A DNA stretch of 5,082 nucleotides from Flavobacteriaceae bacterium (lineage in GTDB: Bacteria; Bacteroidota; Bacteroidia; Flavobacteriales; Flavobacteriaceae): contig JAESUF010000124.1 in assembly GCA_016763215.1 (NCBI GenBank), forward strand, positions 1-5,082, in the 5' to 3' direction. The translations under genes were made by a program, and so were the position numbers. The notes under the pieces were generated by a model, which worked only from the letters and a program-made list of their open reading frames with translations, ran no database searches and was not told the origin of the DNA. Positions 1 to 5,082 of the stretch are shown here, in pieces; position 1 is the stretch's first letter, and the number at the start of each line of letters is the position of its first letter.

Positions 1-123
1 CAGTTAAATGCTGATGTCAATTTCAGAAAAGAAACTGGAAAAATCAACGGCACATATATCAAAGAAAATATTGGAGCTACCGCTCAAATTATGAAGTATA
101 TATACAAACAACTAATATTATAA
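1..123 (+). CDS. 3' end of an unrecognised protein gene (partial)
   Basis: Frame 1 is open from the window edge for 40 codons and ends with TAA at 121-123; the other two forward frames hit stops within the first few codons. The visible C-terminal tail reads QLNADVNFRKETG near its start and ends in GATAQIMKYIYKQLIL. It is basic and has no membrane segment. I do not recognise a family from so short a piece. The stop lies 2 nt before the ATG of the YeeE/YedE gene, so the two are probably cotranscribed, and the missing part may be a sulfur- or molybdenum-related protein. That role is inference from position only. Confidence 0.6.
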   Translation, partial: QLNADVNFRKETGKINGTYIKENIGATAQIMKYIYKQLIL

Positions 124-125
124 AT

Positions 126-683
126 ATGGAATTTATTTCACAACCATGGGCATGGTATGTTGCAGGTCCTGCAATTGCCTTTGTCTTATTTTTGATGTTC
201 TATTTCGGAAGAAGCTTTGGTGTTTCTACCAATTTAGAAACTTTTTGTACCCTAGGAGGAGCAGGGAGGTTTTCAGACTACTTTAAAATAGATTGGAAAG
301 CTAGAAAATGGAGCTTGATTTTTGTCGTAGGAATTATCCTTGGCGGATTGATCTCGAGTCAATATTTAATGCCTTCCCAAGCTATTGACCTTAACCCGGA
401 AACTGTTCAGGATTTGGCTGAACTCGGTTTTGCAAATGCAGGAAAGGAATATTTACCTGCAGAAATTTTTAGTACTGAAAATTTACTATCCATAAAAGGA
501 ATTGGAATATTGTTAGTAGCGGGATTGTTTATCGGGTTTGGAACTCGTTATGCAGGAGGATGTACTTCTGGACATGCAATTACTGGATTGAGTAATCTCC
601 AGCTTCCATCTTTGGTCGCAGTGATTGGATTTTTTGCAGGAGGGTTGTTAATGATATGGGTTTTATTCCCGTTCATTTTTTAA
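126..683 (+). CDS. YeeE/YedE family sulfur-compound transporter, first half
   Basis: This is an integral inner-membrane protein of the YeeE/YedE (Sulf_transp) family, whose characterised member TsuA imports thiosulfate. At 185 residues it is about half a full-length YeeE. Hydrophobic segments lie near residues 10-30, 62-80, 125-142 and 160-183, with a polar loop at about 84-120. Two family signatures are visible: TFCTLGG with Cys41, and RYAGGCTSGHAITG with Cys146. In TsuA, conserved cysteines along the pore are thought to relay thiosulfate through S-H-S hydrogen bonds, and these two likely correspond to such residues. The ATG at 126 gives the usual MEFISQPWAWYVAGP-like beginning and lies 2 nt after the preceding stop. 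The partner half follows after a 93-nt gap. The family is clear; the substrate (thiosulfate or another reduced sulfur species) is inferred. Confidence 0.9.
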   Translation: MEFISQPWAWYVAGPAIAFVLFLMFYFGRSFGVSTNLETFCTLGGAGRFSDYFKIDWKARKWSLIFVVGIILGGLISSQYLMPSQAIDLNPETVQDLAELGFANAGKEYLPAEIFSTENLLSIKGIGILLVAGLFIGFGTRYAGGCTSGHAITGLSNLQLPSLVAVIGFFAGGLLMIWVLFPFIF

Positions 684-721
684 CTGATTGAGTTTTAAGT
701 AAAATATGATTTTTGAAGCTT

Positions 722-747
722 TGTCACTTCGAGCGCAGTCGAGAAGT
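722..747. repeat. short intergenic palindromic repeat, TTCGAG...AGTCGAGAA type, copy 1
   Basis: In the 93-nt gap between the two YeeE halves lies TGTCACTTCGAGCGCAGTCG followed by AGAAGT. The outer arms ACTTC and GAAGT, with TCGA inside, can form an imperfect hairpin around GCGCAG. A closely similar core occurs at 2613-2633. This type of sequence is common between genes in flavobacterial genomes and resembles REP-like elements. It could affect mRNA stability or partial termination between the halves, but there is no T-run and no direct evidence of a role. Confidence 0.65.
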
Positions 748-776
748 AAGGGCTTATAAATAAAGAAATAGAGAAA

Positions 777-1190
777 ATGAAAAACATCAAATTTTTAATT
801 ATCGGGTTAATTTTCGGAATTATTCTAAGCAAATCAGAAGTGGTTTCTTGGTACCGAATTTATGAAATGTTTAAATTTCAATCGTTCCATATGTATGGAG
901 TTATAGGTTCAGCAATTGCTGTTGGAATTATTTTTATGCAACTATTTAAGAGAGGAATTATAAAAGATTTTCAAGGAAACCCAATCAATGTAAAGCCGAA
1001 GAAAAAAGGGTTTGTTAGAACGTTTGTCGGAGGAAGTATTTTTGGGTTAGGCTGGGCATTGGCAGGAGCCTGCCCTGGTCCGATTTTTGTATTGATAGGT
1101 CACGGAACAATAACAATTTTAATTGTGCTGTTAGGAGCAATCTTAGGTGCTTTTATTTACGGATTGTTAAGTAAAAAGTTGCCGAGTTAA
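777..1190 (+). CDS. YeeE/YedE family transporter, second half (DUF6691 type)
   Basis: This 137-residue membrane protein is the smaller partner usually encoded next to the four-helix YeeE half. Hydrophobic segments lie near residues 4-20, 38-57, 83-106 and 110-132, with a basic loop at about 58-79 (KRGIIKDF and KPKKKG) that should be cytoplasmic under the positive-inside rule. The family signature is GLGWALAGACPGP, with the single Cys99; it parallels the GGC motif of the first half. The protein probably assembles with the upstream product into one transporter equivalent to fused YeeE proteins. The ATG at 777 follows an A-rich leader (GAGAAA just upstream), as is usual in Bacteroidota, which rarely rely on strong Shine-Dalgarno sequences. 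The stop lies 1 nt before the next gene. Family assignment is firm; partner and substrate are inferred. Confidence 0.88.
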   Translation: MKNIKFLIIGLIFGIILSKSEVVSWYRIYEMFKFQSFHMYGVIGSAIAVGIIFMQLFKRGIIKDFQGNPINVKPKKKGFVRTFVGGSIFGLGWALAGACPGPIFVLIGHGTITILIVLLGAILGAFIYGLLSKKLPS

Positions 1191-1191
1191 A

Positions 1192-1602
1192 TTGGAAAAA
1201 CACTATCGATTTTCTGATGAAGTGTTTGAGCGAAAATTCAAGGAAGGTAAATTTCCTCCGCTCTGTTTTTCACATGAAGCACATTTGAGATTGGCATATA
1301 TTCATCTCAAAAAATATGGAGTAGAGAAATCCATAGAAAATATGTGTGGACAGATTTACGATTTTGCAATTCAACATGGAGCAACGATGAAGTTCAATGC
1401 AACAGTTACCTTTGCATCATTGAACATCATGAATCATTATATGGAGAGATCGGAGAGTGATAATTTTCCAGATTTCATTAAAGAACACCCTTTTTTATTG
1501 AAAGATTTTAAGGGGGTAATAAAGAAACATTATAGTCAAGATGTATTTCGATCGCCAGAGGCGAAAGCAGAAATTATACATCCAGACTTAGCACCTTTTT
1601 AG
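1192..1602 (+). CDS. conserved protein of unknown function with F-S-H-x-x-H motif, TTG start
   Basis: This is a 136-residue soluble protein with no signal peptide or membrane segment. It resembles an uncharacterised bacterial family marked by an F-x-H-x-x-H-[LV]-R-[LI]-A block near the N-terminus, a middle YHETIT-like block and a C-terminal S-P-E-A-x-x-x-x-x-x-P-D-L end. Here the first block is FSHEAHLRLAYIHL (His28, His31), the middle one reads KFNATVT (67-73), and the end is SPEAKAEIIHPDLAPF. It is predicted mainly helical. No ATG is available before codon 51, which would remove the HxxH block, so TTG at 1192 is the likely start; it lies 1 nt after the previous stop. The gene ends 1 nt before moaA, so it should be translated with the operon. 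No function is known to me. A role in sulfur transfer or Moco synthesis is possible from context but unproven. Confidence 0.8.
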   Translation: MEKHYRFSDEVFERKFKEGKFPPLCFSHEAHLRLAYIHLKKYGVEKSIENMCGQIYDFAIQHGATMKFNATVTFASLNIMNHYMERSESDNFPDFIKEHPFLLKDFKGVIKKHYSQDVFRSPEAKAEIIHPDLAPF

Positions 1603-1603
1603 T

Positions 1604-2599
1604 ATGCAGAAACAGTTGATAGATAGTTTTGGGAGACAGATGGATTATGTACGGTTAGCGGTTACAGACCGATGCAACTTACGTTGCCAATACTGCATGC
1701 CTGCCCATGGGATTGAAATTGCACCTCGTGCCGATTTATTGACTTTTAAAGAGATGTACCGAATTATTAGGGTGCTTACTGAATTGGGAGTGACAAAGAT
1801 TCGATTGACAGGAGGAGAACCTTTTGTGCGAAAAGATTTTGTAGGATTTTTAGAAATGTTATCGTTCAATGATTTGTTGGAAGCAATTAATATTACCACC
1901 AACGGATCAATGATTTTAAAACATATTCCAACGTTGGAAGGAATGAAGAAAATCAAACATATTAACTTAAGTATTGATAGTCTTCAAAAAGAAAAATTCA
2001 ACCAGATTACACGAAGAGATGTGTTTCCTGAAGTCTATGAAACCTTTGAAGCTTTGGAAAAAAGCAGCTTGAATTTAAAATTAAATGTTGTTGTACAATC
2101 TGGATTTAATACCGATGAAATTGTTGATTTTGTAGCATTGACAAAAGATAAAAATGTAGCAGTTCGTTTTATTGAAGAGATGCCATTTAACGGAAAAGGG
2201 CAAAGAGAGATTGAAGAGAATTGGAACTATACTCGAATATTAGAGGAAATGAAAACACAGTTTGATGTACAACCGATTGTTTCCGAAAAATCATCGACAT
2301 CTAGAAACTTTCGCGTAGAAGGTCATAAAGGAACTGTTGGGATTATTCCTGCATTTACCCGAACTATTTGTGGTGACTGTAATCGAATTCGTATTACACC
2401 AATTGGGACATTCAAGAATTGTTTGTTTGATGATGGTGTTTTTAATATTCGAGATTTTCTAAGAAACGGAGCAAGTAATGACGAGTTAAAAGAACTGTTC
2501 TTGTCTTTGGTAAAAGAAAAGCCTAAAAACGGGTTTATAGCTGAAGCCAACCGTAAAAAAGGAAATGTGTCGGAGAGTATGAGCACAATTGGAGGGTGA
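1604..2599 (+). CDS. moaA: GTP 3',8-cyclase MoaA (radical SAM)
   Basis: MoaA catalyses the first step of Moco synthesis, the radical-SAM rearrangement of GTP to 3',8-cyclo-7,8-dihydro-GTP, in the cytoplasm. The 331-residue length is normal. The N-terminal SAM cluster motif is CNLRCQYC (Cys24, Cys28, Cys31), followed by the SAM-contacting LTGGEP (69-73). The C-terminal substrate-binding [4Fe-4S] cluster is formed by Cys256, Cys259 and Cys273 in CGDCNRIRITPIGTFKNC. The protein ends in the double-glycine tail (STIGG) that MoaA inserts into its active site and needs for activity. All key residues are present. The ATG at 1604 lies 1 nt after the stop of the unknown gene, indicating coupling. MoaC, which acts on its product, is encoded about 1.5 kb downstream. 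Confidence 0.97.
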   Translation: MQKQLIDSFGRQMDYVRLAVTDRCNLRCQYCMPAHGIEIAPRADLLTFKEMYRIIRVLTELGVTKIRLTGGEPFVRKDFVGFLEMLSFNDLLEAINITTNGSMILKHIPTLEGMKKIKHINLSIDSLQKEKFNQITRRDVFPEVYETFEALEKSSLNLKLNVVVQSGFNTDEIVDFVALTKDKNVAVRFIEEMPFNGKGQREIEENWNYTRILEEMKTQFDVQPIVSEKSSTSRNFRVEGHKGTVGIIPAFTRTICGDCNRIRITPIGTFKNCLFDDGVFNIRDFLRNGASNDELKELFLSLVKEKPKNGFIAEANRKKGNVSESMSTIGG

Positions 2600-2612
2600 T
2601 TTAATGTGCATA

Positions 2613-2636
2613 TGTCAGTTCGAGCACAGTCGAAAT
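2613..2636. repeat. short intergenic palindromic repeat, TTCGAG...AGTCGA type, copy 2
   Basis: Fourteen nucleotides after the moaA stop lies TGTCAGTTCGAGCACAGTCG followed by AAAT. Over its first 21 bases it matches the copy at 722 with two substitutions (C to G and G to A). The 3' arm is diverged (AAAT in place of GAAGT), so the hairpin is weaker here. Same element class as copy 1, with the same uncertainty about its role. Confidence 0.6.
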
Positions 2637-2662
2637 TATTTAGAAAGATGAATACAACTAAC

Positions 2663-2730
2663 TGTCATTCCCGTGTAGACGGGAATCCAGCTGTAATAAA
2701 AATAGATTCCGCAACAAGTGCGGGATGACA
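2663..2730. repeat. 68-nt inverted repeat (TGTCATTCCCG class) reaching the moeA start
   Basis: The element begins TGTCATTCCCG and ends GCGGGATGACA, so its ends are inverted copies (TGTCAT/ATGACA perfect, the next bases imperfect). Each half can also fold by itself: ATTCCCGT at 2667-2674 pairs perfectly with ACGGGAAT at 2679-2686 around GTAG, and ATTCCGCA at 2706-2713 pairs with TGCGGGAT at 2719-2726 with one G-T wobble. It is a REP/BIME-like doublet of a class seen between genes in many bacteria. The last bases, ATGACA, overlap the upstream-most possible moeA start codon. In mRNA the second hairpin would sit against the moeA start and could lower its translation. No T-run follows, so it is not a standard terminator. 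Confidence 0.8.
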
Positions 2731-2736
2731 AAAAAG

Positions 2737-3987
2737 ATGATTTCAGCACAAGAAGCTTTACAAACCATTTTAAATAACACTCAAGATTTTGGAGTGGAAC
2801 AAATTCCTTTCTTAGAATCTGTAGGTCGAGTACTAAAAGAAAAGATTGTAGCCGATCGTGATTTCCCTCCCTTTAATAGGGTTTCTATGGATGGAATAGT
2901 GATCAATCACCATATTTTTGAACAAGGAGTTAGAGATTTTAAGATCGAGGGAGTTCAGGCAGCAGGAGCTGAACAGAAGATGATGAAAGTCAGTTCTAAT
3001 TGTATGGAAGTGATGACAGGGGCTGTGTTACCAGAAAACACGGATACGGTAATCCGTTATGAAGATGTAGTGATTGAAGACGGAATAGCAACAATCCAAT
3101 TAGATGTAATTAATGAATGTCAAAATGTACACTCAAAAGGAAAAGATAGAAGTCAGGGAGCTGTTTTAATTCCTAAAAATAGGACCATCACTGCTGCTGA
3201 AATCGGCGTGATAGCAACCGTAGGAAAAGCATTTGTGACAGTTGCAAAAACACCAAAAGTGATGGTTGTTTCAACAGGAGACGAATTGGTTGAAGTTCAT
3301 GAAACACCTCTCGAACATCAAATAAGAAGAAGCAATGCTTTTACTTTAGTTTCTTTGTTGGAAAAATTAAATATCAAAGCCGAGACTTCTCATATTACAG
3401 ATGATAAAGAACAGCTCAAAGAAAAAATAGCAGTCTATTTAACGAAGTATGATGTTTTACTTTTTAGTGGAGCCGTAAGCAAAGGGAAATTTGATTTTCT
3501 TCCTGAAGTCTTAGAAGAACTTGGTGTTGAAAAACTTTTTCATCGAGTTGCACAACGACCAGGAAAACCATTCTGGTTCGGGCACACAGTGCCTTCTGGC
3601 AATGCTAATCAGAGCGGAGAGAGTTCGCTGAGTGGAATCAAAGTGAAAAACAATACAGTTGTCTTTGCATTTCCTGGAAACCCAGTGTCTACCTATGTAA
3701 ATTGTTTGGCGTATTTTTATCCTTGGTTCGCAAAATCGTCAGGATTTGAATTGAAAGAAGAAACCGTTATTTTAGGGGAAGGTGTTTCTTTTAAACCCAA
3801 ACTGACCTATTTTTCACAAGTTAGAATTGAAATAAAGTATGGCCACTTAGTTGCGTTTCCAATTAAAGGGAATGGTTCTGGAGATTTAGCAAGTTTGGTA
3901 CAAGCAGATGGGTTTATTGAATTACCAAAAGAACAAACTGAATTTAAAAAAGGAGAGACTTTTTCATTTTTAAGATATAGAAACTAA
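2737..3987 (+). CDS. moeA: molybdopterin molybdenumtransferase MoeA
   Basis: MoeA inserts molybdate into adenylylated molybdopterin to give Moco. Numbering from the ATG at 2737 (416 residues, normal length): the N-terminal domain carries FPPFNRVSMDG (about 43-53, with the conserved Asp of MDG) and MTGAVLPENTDTVI (about 93-106). The molybdopterin-binding domain carries VSTGDE (about 178-183), SGAVSKGKFD (about 244-253, the usual SGGVSxGxxD loop) and FPGNPVSTYV (about 312-321). A beta-rich C-terminal domain follows. I prefer 2737 because MoeA proteins typically start MISxxEAL; the in-frame ATG at 2725 would add MTKK and lies inside the palindromic repeat. A Ser/Gly-rich stretch at about 283-305 is longer than usual between KPFWFG and VFAFPGNP. 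The gene follows moaA after 137 nt and precedes moaC by 82 nt. Confidence 0.94.
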   Translation: MISAQEALQTILNNTQDFGVEQIPFLESVGRVLKEKIVADRDFPPFNRVSMDGIVINHHIFEQGVRDFKIEGVQAAGAEQKMMKVSSNCMEVMTGAVLPENTDTVIRYEDVVIEDGIATIQLDVINECQNVHSKGKDRSQGAVLIPKNRTITAAEIGVIATVGKAFVTVAKTPKVMVVSTGDELVEVHETPLEHQIRRSNAFTLVSLLEKLNIKAETSHITDDKEQLKEKIAVYLTKYDVLLFSGAVSKGKFDFLPEVLEELGVEKLFHRVAQRPGKPFWFGHTVPSGNANQSGESSLSGIKVKNNTVVFAFPGNPVSTYVNCLAYFYPWFAKSSGFELKEETVILGEGVSFKPKLTYFSQVRIEIKYGHLVAFPIKGNGSGDLASLVQADGFIELPKEQTEFKKGETFSFLRYRN

Positions 3988-4069
3988 AATGTAAGTACCA
4001 GTAATCATGCTTTAGGGTGATTGTATCGAAAACAAATAAAACTAAACACTCACAATTTAAAATTGCGAA

Positions 4070-4543
4070 ATGAGTTTCACACATTTAGATAAAAAAAATC
4101 AACCAAAAATGGTCGATGTTTCTGATAAGAGCATCACGAAAAGAACTGCTATTGCAAAAGCAAGCATGTTTTTAGGAGAAGAAGTGATTTCTCATTTTGA
4201 AAATGATGAATTGACCACTAAAAAAGGACCTGTTTTTCAGACTGCAATTATAGCGGGAATTCAAGCGGTAAAGAAAACATCTGAACTCATTCCAATGTGT
4301 CATCCATTGTTAATTAATGGAGTGGATCTTGATATTACTATTGTAGATAAAGAGAACGTCGAAGTTTTCTGTACTGTAACTATTGAAGGAAAGACTGGTG
4401 TAGAAATGGAAGCTTTAACTGGAGCTTCTGTTACTTGTTTAACGATCTATGATATGTGTAAATCTATATCGCAACAAATGGTTATCAAAGAAGTAAAGCT
4501 AGTAGAAAAAACAGGCGGGAAATCGGATATAAAAAATGGGTAA
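4070..4543 (+). CDS. moaC: cyclic pyranopterin monophosphate synthase MoaC
   Basis: MoaC converts the MoaA product 3',8-cyclo-dihydro-GTP to cyclic pyranopterin monophosphate, releasing pyrophosphate; it works as a cytoplasmic hexamer. The 157-residue length is typical. Visible motifs are MVDVSDK (14-20), the lysine pair KK at 51-52, SELIPMCHPL (71-80, His78), GKTGVEMEALTGAS (107-120, Glu112 and Glu114), IYDMCKS (126-132, Asp128 and Lys131) and KTGGKS (147-152). These match the catalytic Lys, His, Glu, Asp and Lys positions of E. coli MoaC. The ATG at 4070 gives the usual MSxxTHLD-type start, with an A-rich upstream rather than a Shine-Dalgarno sequence. Its last codons overlap the next gene (ATGGGTAA), so translation is probably coupled to it. 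Confidence 0.97.
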   Translation: MSFTHLDKKNQPKMVDVSDKSITKRTAIAKASMFLGEEVISHFENDELTTKKGPVFQTAIIAGIQAVKKTSELIPMCHPLLINGVDLDITIVDKENVEVFCTVTIEGKTGVEMEALTGASVTCLTIYDMCKSISQQMVIKEVKLVEKTGGKSDIKNG

Positions 4544-5082
4544 ACATCAAAAACATACAAACCTTACGAGAAGAAAGAATGGAAATTTTGCTCCCAATGA
4601 GATTTCTATTTTAGGGGCAAAATGTGGAATTATTTCTGACTTAGTTCAACGTGTTTCTCATGAACTGTCACAATACAACTTAGCCTATTTTGATGCATCA
4701 CATGCAAAAGATGTTGAAGTAAATAGATTAACAGATTTTACCTTTCATCACGAAGGAAATTTAAGCATCACAACTTCTGGCCCTGTAAATGAATATGTAC
4801 AACGAATTCAGTTTTCTCAGTTCGATTACGTATTTATTAATGGAAATCATTATGTAGGTGAGAAACAGATTATTTTATTAGACCCAGAAAAAGAAGCCTC
4901 TATCAACAAACGAATTGATCAAATTTCAGATGTTCAATTTTTTGTGAGACTTACAAGTGATATGGAGCCCTTTCAATCATTAAAAAACAAGTTTTCGGAT
5001 TGGAATGAGATTCCAAGTTATGGAATAGACGAAGTAGAGAAAATCACAAGTCACGTAGCTCAACTTGTTTCAGAATCCATCC
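4536..5082 (+). CDS. MobA-type Moco guanylyltransferase with degenerate MobB-like N-terminal domain (partial)
   Basis: An open frame begins with ATG at 4536, inside the last codons of moaC (8-nt overlap), and runs 182 codons off the window with no stop. The start is basic (MGKHQKHTNLTRRKNG). Next comes ISILGAKCGIISDLVQRVSHEL (23-44), which has the place and shape of a MobB P-loop and helix but lacks the GxGKT/S residues. A DYVFINGNHY block follows at 98-106, where MobB has its LVEG strand, then a helix with SINKRIDQI. I recognise this as the N-terminal part of a flavobacterial protein form in which a MobA NTP-transferase domain (LAGGxSxRMGxDK) follows. That catalytic domain would lie beyond the window and is not seen. 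Expected role: attaching GMP to Moco to make the guanine dinucleotide cofactor. The first half alone does not prove this. Confidence 0.78.
   Translation, partial: MGKHQKHTNLTRRKNGNFAPNEISILGAKCGIISDLVQRVSHELSQYNLAYFDASHAKDVEVNRLTDFTFHHEGNLSITTSGPVNEYVQRIQFSQFDYVFINGNHYVGEKQIILLDPEKEASINKRIDQISDVQFFVRLTSDMEPFQSLKNKFSDWNEIPSYGIDEVEKITSHVAQLVSESI

Noticed and set aside
684..776. Bacteroidota-type promoter (TTG ... TAnnTTTG) before the second transporter half
   Set aside because: TTG and TTTTTG strings are present, but no properly spaced -33/-7 pair could be found, so I do not call a promoter.
126..1190. One YeeE gene broken by a frameshift or stop
   Set aside because: Each part has its own start, complete helices and family signature, and a true 93-nt gap separates them; the two-gene arrangement is a known form of this family.
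1645..1956. Reverse-strand open frame of 103 codons inside moaA
   Set aside because: It lies wholly antisense to a certain moaA, has no recognisable domain, and its codons mirror conserved moaA motifs.
2323..2586. Reverse-strand open frame of 87 codons at the 3' end of moaA
   Set aside because: It is antisense to the conserved C-terminal cluster region of moaA and has no domain or upstream signals of its own.
2663..2730. Rho-independent terminator after moaA
   Set aside because: The hairpins are clear but neither is followed by a run of T on the + strand, and moeA continues the same pathway; a REP-like repeat explains the structure better.
3988..4069. Possible terminator or regulatory RNA between moeA and moaC (AATCA/TGATT at 4003-4022, CAATTT/AAATTG at 4053-4065)
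   Set aside because: The stems are 5-6 AT-rich pairs, with no T-run after them and no resemblance to the Moco riboswitch; in AT-rich DNA such matches are expected by chance.

Overview
The window looks like part of a flavobacterial (Bacteroidota) chromosome. It is AT-rich, the gene order and protein variants match flavobacterial molybdenum cofactor (Moco) loci, there are few classical Shine-Dalgarno sequences, and the intergenic gaps carry short imperfect palindromes of kinds common in this group. This assignment rests on recognising protein style, not on a search.

All genes lie on the + strand. Left part (1-1190): the last 40 codons of an unrecognised gene, followed 2 nt later by a four-helix YeeE/YedE sulfur-compound transporter half. 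A gap with a repeat follows, then a second, smaller YeeE/YedE half of the DUF6691 type. Together the halves carry the conserved cysteines expected of a thiosulfate-type permease.

Middle (1192-2599): a 136-codon gene of unknown function, starting with TTG, sits one nucleotide from each neighbour. It is followed by moaA, the radical-SAM enzyme that starts Moco synthesis from GTP. A 137-nt gap (2600-2736) then holds two different palindromic repeats, the second of which runs up to and into the possible start of moeA.

Right part (2737-5082): moeA (molybdate insertion), moaC (cyclic pyranopterin monophosphate synthase) and, overlapping moaC by 8 nt, the first 182 codons of a gene running off the window. 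That last gene looks like the flavobacterial MobA form with a degenerate MobB-like N-terminal domain.

As a unit, MoaA and MoaC convert GTP to cPMP. MoaD/MoaE, not in this window, would add the dithiolene sulfurs. MoeA inserts molybdenum, and the MobA-type protein would attach GMP. The YeeE pair may bring in thiosulfate or a related sulfur compound, either to feed sulfur to the cofactor or to serve a Moco-dependent sulfur enzyme outside the window; this link is inferred from position only. I found no RNA genes, CRISPR arrays, insertion sequences or prophage. The most interesting points are the unknown gene embedded in the operon, the repeat overlapping the moeA start, and the degenerate MobB-like domain.
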